This document shows positions 42,695 through 54,324 of a DNA stretch of 64,000 nt, piece by piece. The position numbers were made by a program, and so were the translations under genes. Below the pieces are notes generated by a model. It was not told where the DNA came from and made no database searches. It was given only the letters and a program-made list of their open reading frames with translations. Origin of the DNA: Antedon mediterranea (lineage: Eukaryota > Echinodermata > Crinoidea > Comatulida > Antedonidae); assembly GCF_964355755.1 (NCBI RefSeq), contig NC_092672.1, forward strand, positions 24,548,501-24,612,500, given 5' to 3'. Positions within the stretch are counted from its first letter, which is position 1, and each line of letters starts with the position of its first letter.

Positions 42695-45092
42695 TATTCG
42701 ATCGATGGGCCAATGGATAACTCAGGAATCATGGGAGGAGGTGTATTTGGCAGAATCAGGAGATAAAATGGCAGAAATCCTTGAAAATATACTAAAACAA
42801 AAATACGAAGAACATTTTCCGCAAAAAGTAATTCGACGACGAAATAATGAAAAGCCGTGGATGAACTATCGCATACATAAATTGATTGATGAGCGACAAA
42901 AGGCATATAGATCTAATAATATAAATTTATGGCGAAGCCTAAGAAACAAAGTAAAGTATGAAATTAACAAAGCTAAAGAGAAACATTATAAGGATAATAT
43001 AGAAGGACTAAAAAATGCACAACCCGGTAAATGGAATAAAACAATTAAAAACATTACAGGATATAACAATAAGTCAGACAATGTTAAATTAAATAATTAT
43101 GGTGAATCTGTTGAAGAACAGGCTGAACAAATTAATGAACATTTCTCAAGAGTATGTTGCCAGCTTCCACCACTCAGATTGGAAACACTTCCCTCGTACT
43201 TGCCTACAAAACCACCCCCCAAAATATACCATGGAGAAATTTGGAAGAGTTTAAACAAATTAAACTCCAATAAATCTGGCCACCCAGATGATATTCCGGT
43301 GAAACTCATTAAGCTGTTTTCTTTTGAAATAGCACAACCCCTGTTTTTAATCTTTAATACCTGTCTAAACGAAGGGGTGTTTCCAACTGTGTGGAAGACC
43401 GCATCAATTGTACCAGTACCTAAAGTTAAAAAACCGACAATGGTTGGCCAATTACGACCTATTTCACTAACTAAAATATTGGGTAGAGTATTTGAATCAT
43501 TCCTAGCGGGATGGTTAAAAACGGATTTCGAACCAGTATTGGATTGTAAACATATGGTAACGTGAGAGGAACTAGTACAACACACTACTTAGTAGATATG
43601 TTGAATACGGTTATATTCAATATTGATGTGCCAGGGACCTACGCCACATTATGTACAGTTGATTTCACAACTGCGTTTGATAGGATAAACCATAATGTTG
43701 CTATTTCAAAGATGATAGAATCTGGTGTTAGACCGTCGATAATTCCAACGATTAGCAGTTTTCTGATGAATCGCACCCAGTGTGTGAAATTTAAGGGACA
43801 TTGTTCTGGACTAAGAACTATAACGTGTGGGGTCCCCCAGGGTACCAAACTGGGACCCAGCATATTTACTGTTATGGTGAATGATGCGGGTAACACCACT
43901 GATAATCGTTGGAAATTTGTGGATGATCTAACACTGGGAGAAATAATTAATATAAAAAATAATAGTACATCATCAGAACTTCAATCCCATTTAGATTCCT
44001 TGAGTTGTTGGTGTAAACAAAATGACATGCTACCCAAGCCTTCGAAGTGCCTTGTTATTAATATAAATTTTATGAAATCCCAAATAAACTACCCCCAATT
44101 TACTATAAGTGGTGAAAAAATTGATACTGTACATAGTATGAAATTATTAGGTCTTGAGCTACAAGACAATTTAGGTTGGGATATCCAAATCAAAAGTATT
44201 ATCTCTAGAGCAAGTAGAAGAATGTTTCTTCTTTATGCATTGAGAGGATATAGTGCACCTATTGGTGACATGTTAAGTATTTATCAACTCTATATTCTAT
44301 TATACTTGGCCAGGACTATGAGAGCTATGATACGGCCCTTACTCAACTTAAAATTACCAGCCTTGCTGAACGTAGAGAAAAATTAACATTAAAATTTGGA
44401 GAAGGTATCCTTAAGTCAGAGAGACATCGTAATATGCTGCCTGCTGAAAGACCTAATATATCTAGATTACGTAACCCCAATAGATTTACATTACCTAAAA
44501 TAAAAACTAACCGATATAAAAATTCAACGATTCCCTATATTATAAACAAATTAAATTCCTCCTGTGAAAAATTAAATTTAAAAAATATATAATAAATGAT
44601 TGTGCAATATTACCGCCTAAAATAATCAAATGAAGAGCACTGCAGACAACGTTTAATATTAATATATACTGTAAACTTTTATTTTCCGAAATTTAATATA
44701 TTTTTGTAGATTTTTAATGTTGTGAATATTTTAGTGAATAATTGTGCAATGTTGCCACCTATACTAAAAGATAATAATAATAATAATCAAATAAAGAACA
44801 GTGCAGATAGGTTTTATTTTGGATATTTTAATGTAAATTTTTCGTTTTTTTTTAAATAAAAGTGCAATTGTATTTTCCAAAATTGTGTATATATTTTAAG
44901 ATTCTTAATATTTTAAATTTTAGTGAATAATTGTGAAATTTTGTAATTGTATATTCCGAATTTATTATTGTAGTTTTTATAGATTTCATTTCAATATTTT
45001 TTATTGTAATACAAACGTTATTAGCTATGTGCTATTGTTTTTGTAATTTTATATATACCGTAATAAATATAAAAAAAATAAATAAATAAAAA
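42695..45092 (+). mobile_element. Non-LTR retrotransposon, 5'-truncated, FVDD-type RT
   Basis: The insert carries the linker and RT parts of a LINE ORF, a 3' UTR of about 500 bp with repeated GTGCAATATTACCGCC-like phrases, and an A/T-rich tail of AATAAATA repeats at 45062-45092. It lies inside repeat family R3. The endonuclease region is absent. The left edge is estimated from loss of the R3 match and could be off by tens of bases. Confidence 0.8.
42705..44592 (+). pseudogene. LINE reverse transcriptase with FVDD active site, frame-broken
   Basis: Three frames are needed. Frame 1 (42705-43560): linker KYEEHFPQKVIRRRNNEKPW, then KLNSNKSGHPDDIPVKLI and GQLRPISLTKILGRVFESF. Frame 2 (from about 43560): YGNVRGTSTTHYLVDM, VDFTTAFDRINH, TCGVPQGTKLGPSIF and FVDDLTLGE, with the catalytic FVDD near 43916-43927 in place of the usual YADD. 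Frame 3 (from about 44305): ALTQLKITSLAERREKLTLK, ending LNLKNI-stop at 44592. Between frames 2 and 3 the usual RPILEYxxPVWHP segment is deleted. FVDD/YVDD variants define some LINE groups in marine invertebrates; the clade is not determined. Confidence 0.85.
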
Positions 45093-46423
45093 AAATTATC
45101 CAAATTTTGATGTTTTTGCCATTTTTCACAGATTTTCTATAGTGAAAAAGTACAAACTTGTATACTTATTTTAACCAAAAATACTTACAGTATACAGTTT
45201 TTGTTTGTAGCAGTGTAAACAACATGTATTGAGTTCTATTTAATGTAGAAAAAAAAATACAAAATGGAGTTTGGTTGATACCATTATTTTAAAAAGGGGT
45301 GTTTTTAAAAAATATTTTTTTTATAAAAGTATACCTCATAAACGTACCTATAACTTCCAAAGTGGTGTTTTTAAATCAATGAGGTTTTTTAATTTGATAG
45401 TCAATAGGTTTGTTAACAATACGGTAATCACAAAAAAAACACTGGGGTAAATTTTGTACATAGGTTTTGTTGCCAGGAAAATACGAAAAATACAAAAAAT
45501 ATAATAAAATATCAACAAACAAAACACATGAAACACAATTTAAATATGGCTAATCCAATAAAAAAATGTATATGTGGCTTGTCATAATGCTACTAGAGTC
45601 ATACGAATATTTTAGATAAAATAGGAGAATGTGTTGCCAGGTTTATTTCAATTAATTGCCAGAAAAACAGTATTTTGCATTGAAATATTTAGTAGGAAAA
45701 TGTTATGCCATTGGAATGTTAAACTTGGAAATAATTGCGTCAATGGTTTTTATAAATTTTTAAATCTATTTTGTGTAAAGAGATACAGAAAGACCTCCCA
45801 AAAAATCTGACCTTGTAAATAAGTCATTTAAGGTCAAAAGGGGTCAGAATGGAAAACAGGACAGGTCCCCACTTTACTACAACTATTAATGTTTGATCAA
45901 AATTTACAAGATAGTTCATAACAATTCTCAACAATTTTCATATTTTACCTATAGTGTTACCTTAGCAACCATTTCTATGTGTAGCTAAGGAAAGTAATTT
46001 TTAAAAAAACGTAAAAAATGGCGTTTTTATAAATACAAAGAATTGATTGCATTTGTAATTTTTCTCAATTTTACTTCAACTGCATTCCATTAATGACAAA
46101 CTTGACCTTGTAAATTCATTCATTTTGAGGTCAACATTTTACCATAGTAACTGTTTCTATGCGAAAATTTCAAACAAAATAAGGGGTTTTTCATAAATAC
46201 AAAACATTTTTTCTACATAGTTTTACATTTCTACTTTTTGCCAAATTTACTTTAAATACTGAATCATAATAATCTCAGAAAGAAAGTCTTGACGAATCTG
46301 AATAAAGGTAAAAAAAAATTAAAATATGGAGTTTTCATGAAAAAAAAAAAATTACATATTGAGGTCAAATGACATCAACATTTTACCTATAGTGTATTGT
46401 AGCAACTGTTTCTATACTAACTA
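45093..46423. other. Non-coding stretch, R3 continuation and degenerate repeats
   Basis: No gene supported. From about 45800 the sequence shows repeated phrases of the type TGACCTTGTAAA...GGTCA followed by ACCATAGTAACTGTTTCTATG (see 45800-48310). Confidence 0.4.
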
Positions 46424-47089
46424 CCGTACTGACGCGGGTATAAGCCCATACTCGGGTATAAGCCCACCCCCAACTTTTGACTAATTTTTATGAAAAATGT
46501 GGCACTCGGGTATAAGCCCACCCATTAATTCGAAGATCTACAGTGTGTGTCGTAATACATTATTTTGTATTTGGCGACGTCCATACACCGAATACACCTA
46601 CCTTTGATCATAACCAAGCTAGGCTAATATACGCTAGGCCATATGAGGCCTATCGGTCCTGTTTTGTTTACACTCCATCGCGGTCGAAGATCGCTTCACA
46701 CACGACGCTACAAGTCGCCAAAACGGAAAACCACTATTTGGTATCGGCTGCCATAAACAAGCTTATTAAATTTCTTTGGTACATTTCTATTTAACGAACA
46801 TTGTATACTTGCTTTTCTGCTTGATAAATTCTTGTTAAATTGATGTTTAAAATAAGATATTTTACGATAAATTACACGAACTATAAACTTAATTTTCCGA
46901 CACTCTACACCTCGTGTATTTAGAGGCAACGTTGTACACGTGAGGGCGCTCGCTCGCATGGTGGAATACACAGTGTACATGTAATGTTTTTGACGATCTG
47001 CATTTTTGGATCCTCGGGTATAAGCCCACCCCCAAACTTGACGTGATTTCATGTTCGAGGGGGGTGGGCTTATACCCGCGTCAGTACGG
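46424..47089. mobile_element. 666-bp MITE, TA-flanked, Tc1/mariner-like
   Basis: Both ends read inward CCGTACTGACGCGGGTATAA followed by GCCCA, an inverted repeat of at least 25 bp. TA flanks both sides (46422-46423, 47090-47091). Extra copies of CGGGTATAAGCCCACCCC lie subterminally on both sides. No transposase is encoded; TA duplication fits the Tc1/mariner superfamily. Confidence 0.85.
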
Positions 47090-47091
47090 TA

Positions 47092-47677
47092 AGTACAATA
47101 TTTTTAATATGGGGTTTCATGACTACAAACAATTGATTACATAGCTTTACTACCTTTTCCCAAATTTACTTATCTACTGAATCCCAGAAAATGTCTGACC
47201 TTGTGAAAGGGTCATTTGTTGGGTCAAGTTATGTCAAAATGTATATGTATATTTATGTTATCTTAGAACCTGTTTCTATGCATAACTAAGGATAATTGCT
47301 GCTCTAGCCCGCTACGTCACACGAGATGACTCATTCTTTATATGAAATCAAGCAGCAGTATAGTACTACACTTTGACATTTTTGTTAAAATGGAAACTCG
47401 ACTATAATTTATAGGTACCATCTGTTGAATCCAAAAAACGGCTGGGAAAGAGTCTAATGACAAATCCCAAAGCATTTCTGGTATTTATGAGTCCCATGAT
47501 ATTACTATAATTCACTGTCAAATAATCATTGAATTATTATCAAAACAGTCCATTGAAGTTTTTGTTTGTAATAGGATACTTGAAGTATCTAGGCTTGATG
47601 AAGTGACCCCCAGACTTGACCTTAGCAATATCAATAAGCAAGCAGCGTTTTTTGTAAGAAATATTCTTGTTTAAATA
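47092..47677. other. Non-coding spacer
   Basis: No coding sequence. Contains a unit of the degenerate repeat array (47190-47290). Confidence 0.4.
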
Positions 47678-48101
47678 CAGTTGAACCTCCCGTAAGTGGC
47701 CACCCTCGAGACCTGGAAAAGTGGCCGCTTATAATTGTAGGCCTGTTATTTATAATCAGGTGATTTAGTATTTTTTAGCATTTTCAGACCAATTTTAAAA
47801 ACTTTTATCATATGAAAAATGGTTGGTCAAAATCAGTGTAGTTTTCTCATCTCTTCACAGTAATGTTTTTAAAACCTCTTCAAAATAAAGCTAATATATA
47901 AAGAAATACAATAAACATGCACCTCTAATTCATAGGTTCATGCAATAAGTATCACATTTTTCGATTGGCCGCTTACAAAAAATCTCATTTTTTGTATAAA
48001 AAGGTGCCCGCAGCTGCTTACGGTAAGCACCAAATGCACTAATTAGATAGGAAGAACAAACAGGCTTTTCAAAGTGCGTCCGTTAAGGGAGGTGGCCGCT
48101 G
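47678..48101. mobile_element. 424-bp mariner-like MITE
   Basis: The left end CAGTTGAACCTCCCGTAAGT and the reverse complement of the right end CAGCGGCCACCTCCCTTAAC are imperfect inverted repeats, and TA flanks both sides (47676-47677, 48102-48103). GTGGCC and CCGCTTA motifs recur inside. CAGT.GAACCTC ends with TA duplication are typical of mariner-type elements. Confidence 0.7.
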
Positions 48102-48639
48102 TAAATAAAATATGGGGTTTTTATGAATAAAAATAATCACAGAAGAAAGTGTTTACAAATATGACCTTGTGAAACGGTAATTTGAAAATGCAAATAAGGC
48201 ATTGCCTGCTAATAATCTACAAATTAAAATTAAATTTGTATAAGATAAATAGGCAAAATCTAAAGAATATCTCAATTTTAGTTACCATAGTAACTGTTGC
48301 TATGCATAACTAAGGGAAATTCAATAATTATCAGATAATTATTAATTAATAATTAATACTGAATCCAACCATCATAGTAAAAAAAATATAGAAATTAAAA
48401 CCAATATTTAATAATAAAGTGTGATATTTTACATGCTGACCTTAAATGAAATGAAATTTCAAATCAGGGCTTCAATATTTGTTATGTAGCATTAACATAC
48501 CTGAGTATATCATTGACTTTTGATTGGTTCTATTTTGGGGAGGAAAAAGTGGTTGATCTAGGACTTTTAAATAGTTAGGAGGTTGAAGGCGAGGGTCTAA
48601 AAACTTAACTTTATGTCCTATCTTTTGCATTGCAATTTT

Positions 48640-48860
48640 TAACTTGGGGTGGGTGGGGGCTTGGAGAAAGGGGGAGGGGGTGGGATGTAGGAGTTTGAAT
48701 CTGTCTATTCATTGGGGCGATAGTAGCGGCAGTGTGGGTGGTGTTTGAATGCATGCATTTGACACTCTATAGTGGATGATCGACCGAAGTGTTGCAGTTT
48801 ATCTTGTTGTGGTTATAGTCAGGGTGGGTGGGGGGGGGGAGGGATGGTAGTCGAAAGTGG
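48640..48860 (+). repeat. G-rich low-complexity patch
   Basis: Several runs of three to ten G on the plus strand, e.g. GGGGTGGGTGGGGGCTTGG, GGGGGAGGGGGTGGG and a G10 run near 48830. The spacing would allow G-quadruplex formation. Confidence 0.7.
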
Positions 48861-49559
48861 TGGTGGATGGGCATGTGGGATCTGCTTAGGTTAGCAAATA
48901 AAAGAAGTAAACAAATGAAAGAGGAGCTTCAAAATAAGAGAGGAGTAATCTGTTGCAAAGATTAAAATTCACAACGATCTGATAATTTATTCAAATTTCC
49001 AGAGGATATAACCTATAGAATGACATTAAAACTGAGAATTACAGAATCTATAATTAAAAATTTATTTTTTTTTCTCACAACACAACTAGAACTATATAAA
49101 ATATTAAGAATTTTTCTGACCAATGAGTTTCAAATCAAATAATCAAAGAAAATAAAATGTTTTTATTAATATACCATGTTTTTTTTTTATAAAAATGCCT
49201 ATGTTTCTCGCAACACTGCTTGCAGATTTTAAATTTACCCCAGTATTTTATTTTAGAAATCAATTATTAAACATTGGAACTACCTATTTGTAATAAATCA
49301 GCTAAAAAAATACACCACTTTGTTCGTTATGGTGAAGTAAAGTTTAGTTGCATTGAACAATTTAAAAAAAGTGAAAAACACCCCTTTTTATATAAATGGT
49401 ATCTCCCAAAGTATGAAATAAAAAAAAATAAAAAAATTTGAAACAGGTGCACAATGCATTGTTATTATGCATACACTAATTATTTTTTATAAATAAATGA
49501 ACAAAACAAAAATATCGTTCATCAAGGTAGTACCAATATCCATTTTAAAAAACCTTAAA

Positions 49560-49765
49560 AAAGGACAAAATTTGTCAAAAACACAAATTTGGCCGTTGCC
49601 ATGGGAATATACATGTGAAATAAAAAATACTTCATATTTGATTTTTCTCAACACATATATAGCCATGTGCAAAATTTGAAAGAAATCCATTTTTTTGAGT
49701 CTGCCACTCTTTTTGATATTTCTTTGATTCTTACAGACAATGGCTCTTAAGTTGTATAATAATAT
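49560..49765 (-). repeat. Dispersed repeat family R3, copy 2 (inverted)
   Basis: Minus-strand reading gives AAGAGCCATTGTCTGTAAGA, AAAAAAATGGATTTCTTTCA and CCCATGGCAACGGCCAAATT, parallel to 42505-42690 and 45093 onward. Confidence 0.65.
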
Positions 49766-50631
49766 AGATTGGCTTGCTACTCATAATAGTCATTGTTGGT
49801 TAATATTTGCCTATTTTTGTCTTATAAAAAATCTGAAGTATTCTACCTATTTTTGAGTTATTTAAAATTGGTTATTGATTTTGTCTTTTAAATTGTTAAA
49901 CTGTGCGTAGTGTTACCAATTTGAAAGGTATTAAAATCAATTCCAAGACTGGAATTCTGTTTGGATATTATAGATGAAATACCCTTGTAGCATCGCAAAG
50001 ATATCGTTTTTGATAGATGAATTTGACAATTGGAAAAAAAAAATATTATTAGAAGTCCATGGGCCAGACATTGTTTGGTATCAAATTGGTGGCAAATGCT
50101 ACCATACATTTTTGGAAAGCTTAGTATGTCTACTTTTTAGAAATCCATGATAGCAATGCCAATTGTACAGCTTAATAATCATTTTTATGATTATATAACA
50201 CGCCTACAGCAAATATGCAACACAAAATTTTGGGTAGGTGGTAAGTGTAATTTTGCAAATCCAACAATTATTGACAACATTAGAGGTCAGAAGGTCATCG
50301 AACTTTAATAAAAAATGAATATTTGTCTAATAATAACTTTTGACAAAACAAATACAATATAGATCTTATGCAAATAGATGTTTTTCCAAAACAAGAATGT
50401 TCCAATGAACAAGAAAATTGAATTAAAAAAAGAAGAATATACAAATTGTTGTACTTAATATTATTATGAATTTAAAAGAGAAATAAATATATACCTTTGA
50501 ATTTGTTTTTTTTAAATTACAGTATAACAAAGTTTACTAAAAATACTCTGGGATTAAAAACTTGATTTCCGATATGATAATTATCTATATTATGTGAAAT
50601 ATAATAATCTCTATGTGCTTAATATTTTCAG

Positions 50632-50730
50632 TATAAAAGAACACCTTTGTCTTATGCTGCCCAAGCTGGTGACAGCAGCACATGTATGTGCCTGATCAAT
50701 GCAGGATCAGACGTGAATATTGCAGACAAG
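50632..50730 (+). CDS. Ankyrin-repeat exon (partial gene)
   Basis: Exactly 99 bp lie between the acceptor AATATTTTCAG and the donor GTAAGT, encoding one complete 33-residue ankyrin repeat: YKRTPLSYAAQAGDSSTCM followed by CLINAGSDVNIADK. The TPLxYAAQxGx core and the xAGxDVNxxDK tail are the family signature. A phase-0, 33-codon exon is the typical building block of large ankyrin proteins, in which each exon adds one repeat of two helices and a loop for protein binding. No neighbouring good exon was found in the window, so either the gene has very long introns, or this is an isolated remnant. Strand and reading frame are certain; function of the whole protein cannot be told. Confidence 0.8.
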
Positions 50731-53700
50731 GTAAGTTCTGCATACTTGTATTTAAGTGTCTCAAGTAATTGTATAATTTTAACAAAATATTTAAACTTTT
50801 TTTTGCAATTTAAAAAGTCTAGATTAATTTTTCATAAAATCTATAATTTTGACTGATTTAATGTTGTAATTATAGAAAAAAGAAATCTTCACTCATCTTA
50901 AACCTTTTTCATTATTTTAATGATTTACATTAATACATACAACAAATACAATACATTAGTTTATATTTTTTATTGACATGTTTGCCAAATATAATTGTGG
51001 CACATTTCAACAAATTACAGCATATAATTACTGTAGATAAAACCTGTTTAAATTACATTTGCTCATAAGAGCATTATCGTTCTACAGAATGTGCCTTGAA
51101 AGCTTTGGTCTTTGCTCTATCGTCCTACTGTACCCCATTGCTTGTAGTATAATATCCCACTACCCGGTCTGTGTTAACTATAAAGGCATCCATGTACAGT
51201 ATACTAATTTATATTGTATTTACCTGTTTCAAATGAAAAAATGGATAGCAAAATTGTTTTAAATTTAAAGAAATGCAGAGAATAATTTGCAAGCATCATA
51301 ATTATATTTGAACATAATGAACAACTATCTAAAAGGTAGTCTTCTTTATTGTACCTTTTTAATATCCTAGATGTGGGTAAAGTACTTTACAAGAATTAAT
51401 CCGCTCTCACTTCTCATCTGTTGTGCTGGCATACATATTTTATTTGTTTTATTCTTTGACTTCATTTATATATTATCTTTCATTTATATGTAATTGTGAA
51501 ACATTCTAAGCATGCCATTATTTGAAAATATTTTCTTATCTTATTTTATGCAATGTTATTATATTCTTCAATTTTCAACAACAGCTAGCTATTTAAAAAG
51601 AAAGAAAGTTGATTGAATATAATTGTATGTAAATTTTTCAGAAAATTCAGTCGATGATCACTGTTAAAAAAAAATATACAATAAGAAATATTTAATGCAG
51701 TATTTAAAATGAATTAATGAAAACAATTATGCATTTCTTCAATGGCCGCAAATGGTAACTGGCTGCAGGCCTTTTAATTTATTTTAAAGTCAGGTTTTTC
51801 AAAATTTACCCAACTTTGTCAATAAAATGATGCAATATTGGGAAATAAGTAAATAATATTCTAATTTTAGCTATTAATTATGTGAAAATTATTATATTTG
51901 AGACCTCTAATCAGTCTCATACTTAGTAACTTTATTAAAACTAAAGACAAGGTTGACATAATGATTTGTTTGTTGCTAGAGGATAACGGTGTATTACTAT
52001 CAGCAAGTTTAAAAAAAAAATAATGTTCCTCAAATTTTCTAGACTATAAAACATGTCCTACTATAACAATTTGTCATGATCCATTTTAAATTTGAGTGCT
52101 AAATAAAACTTGTCTGCTAAATCTAAAACTTAGTTTTCTTCATCTTTCTGATTTGACAGTAAAACAAATGTAATGTCATTGCAAACCCTTGTTTATATCA
52201 CCATGGTTAAGGAAAGTTTTAAAGAAAACTGAATAGGCCAAATTTGTTTTGTTACGTTCCATGTCCAGGATTTGAAATTTTTATTTTTTATTTGAGAAAT
52301 TACAGTTCAGTTGTGTTTACATACCTTAGAGTGCGTAATAAATGCTTTATTTTTTTTTATTACCATTAAAATACACAATGTCTAATAGATTAAAAAGCCA
52401 TCCATCTCGAAATTTGATTATAAAGGAAATGTGAAACTAATTATTACATTTTGTTTTTATTTATTTTATCTTTCATATGTTATTATTATTCTATGATTTA
52501 TATATACTACAGCTTGTGTATCTGACAGTGTTCTTTCTTCTTTTTTTAATTAAAAAATGCCCTTTTGCAGCAATGTCAAATGATCAAAGCTAAACATAAT
52601 TGTCAAAAATAATAATTATTCTTAATTACAAACTGTCTTATTTACAAATGGGGGTCATCACTAAGTTTGTTTACACTTGATATACTTACTTTCTGCAATG
52701 TAAATTATAATATTTAAAGTACTATGTTATTTCAAAATTACATGGAACAATAAAGTTATTGATTAATCATTAATACTCCTCACACTTTTTTAAAATTTTA
52801 TTAATCAAATACTGTAATTTAATAATATTGATAATGTGCCAAATTGTTAAGTTAAATTGAGATTTGCTATTCTCTTAAAAACAAAAAACCAATATATTCT
52901 TAGGCTAAATCTTACATAATTTATTTTAAATTGTATTTTTAAGTGTATATGGTCATTATTACAGTTATGATCGTACTTCAGTTGAAAATAATTTCCATTA
53001 AACAATTCTACAAGAGAAGGAGCACAATACATGCAATGGCTTTCTTTAACTTACCAGTATTTTCAATTAATTCATTGCAATTATATCCTGCATTAATATC
53101 ATTGCAATTATTATACTACTATATAATTTGTATTCAAGCAAATTATGTAGTTAGACAAGGGTAATAATGTCAGCTGCATTACATCAAATCAAGAAATTTT
53201 AATACAATTACACTGCTAGAAACAATGGTCAATCCAATTGTGGTCCCAATATGTCCTTCATAAAGAATGGGAAAATAATAATAATAATGGATAAATAAAT
53301 GACAAATATTGTTTATTATTATTATAACTTTAAAATCATAGCACATGGGCAGTACTCACCAATTTTCATATTTGTTGCTCATACCAAAATGTAAAACCAC
53401 TAATGCTAGAGAATTTATTTGTTACAGACTTATGGCAAAATCAGCATTTTATTAAACTATCGCATGGAAGTTTTCAAATAATATATACTATGGCCCTGTT
53501 TCTTCTGCCAAGAATATACACACTGTATATTATTTTATATGGTATTTTTTGTGGCAGCAGAAATGGGTCTCATAAAAAATATACTGTATAAATATACCGT
53601 ATAATCTTGATCATTATCGATATCGTTATCTCTGATATTTTATCATACTGTATATTTCTTGCACCTTTCTGCTGCGTCATGAATATACCATCTATATTGT

Positions 53701-54145
53701 TCACCCATAACACAAGGTTTGTTGAGCATACCCTACTTAGAACAATTACTAAAATGTCACAGTGGACTGAAAATCTTAAGATATTTGCTCTATTTAAATG
53801 TGATAGAACCGAGGTTTCAGGGTAATAGGAGATGTGGGGTTTGGTTGTCGTCAAAACAAGTGAACAGTAAGCAGTACAAAACAGCAATGGACAATGACTG
53901 AAAGTTAGGTAGACACGGGGTTATCCGGTCCCATATGGGATTTTACGGGGTCGAACCATAGCTATCTATTCCTCAATCCATATAATCCCACAAAGTAGTT
54001 TTCAAAGGAAACGGGTCACCGAATTATAATTCTAATATATTATTACGTTATGTTTATGCCGTACATATTGTAGCAGAAACAGGGCCTATCTTACATTAAT
54101 GGCTCATTGGGATGACTAAAGGTTGGTATTAATAGTAATACCTAA
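50731..54145. other. Long non-coding stretch right of the ankyrin exon
   Basis: No supported exons or strong repeats; simple A/T-rich sequence, probably intronic or intergenic. Confidence 0.4.
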
Positions 54146-54321
54146 GGGTAGACTCACAGCGTTAGGTTTGTTATCCAACACAAGGTAATCCTCTCTTGCT
54201 AGGGTTCCTATTAACGCAAATGGCGAGGCGTAACAGCTTCCTAACGGTAATCTGCAGCTTAGTTCACATACAAAAGTATGTACAATGCTTACATAACGCC
54301 ACCGTGAGTCTGAACATACCC
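54146..54321. mobile_element. 176-bp Harbinger-type MITE
   Basis: Left end GGGTAGACTCACAGCGTTA and the reverse complement of the right end GGGTATGTTCAGACTCACGG are inverted repeats with a small gap. TAA flanks both sides (54143-54145, 54322-54324). Three-base TAA/TTA duplications fit PIF/Harbinger. Confidence 0.75.
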
Positions 54322-54324
54322 TAA

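Larger units (their letters stand above)
45800..48310 (+). repeat. Degenerate long-period repeats (TGACCTTG / GTAACTGTTTCTATG)
   Basis: The block (C)TGACCTTGTRAA appears near 45808, 46100, 47195 and 48160. The block TANCAACTGTTTCTATG or a variant appears near 45962, 46145, 46400, 47265 and 48295, often followed by CATAACTAAGG. Units are a few hundred bases long, strongly diverged, and interrupted by two MITEs. This looks like an old tandem array. Confidence 0.5.
48102..50631. other. Long non-coding stretch left of the ankyrin exon
   Basis: No exons recognised. Includes the G-rich patch (48640-48860) and R3 copy 2 (49560-49765). It may be intron sequence of the ankyrin-type gene. Confidence 0.4.

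Noticed and set aside
53570-53901. Overlapping frames of 60-105 codons on both strands
   Set aside because: Composition matches chance translation of AT-rich DNA, and frames overlap on opposite strands without any motif.
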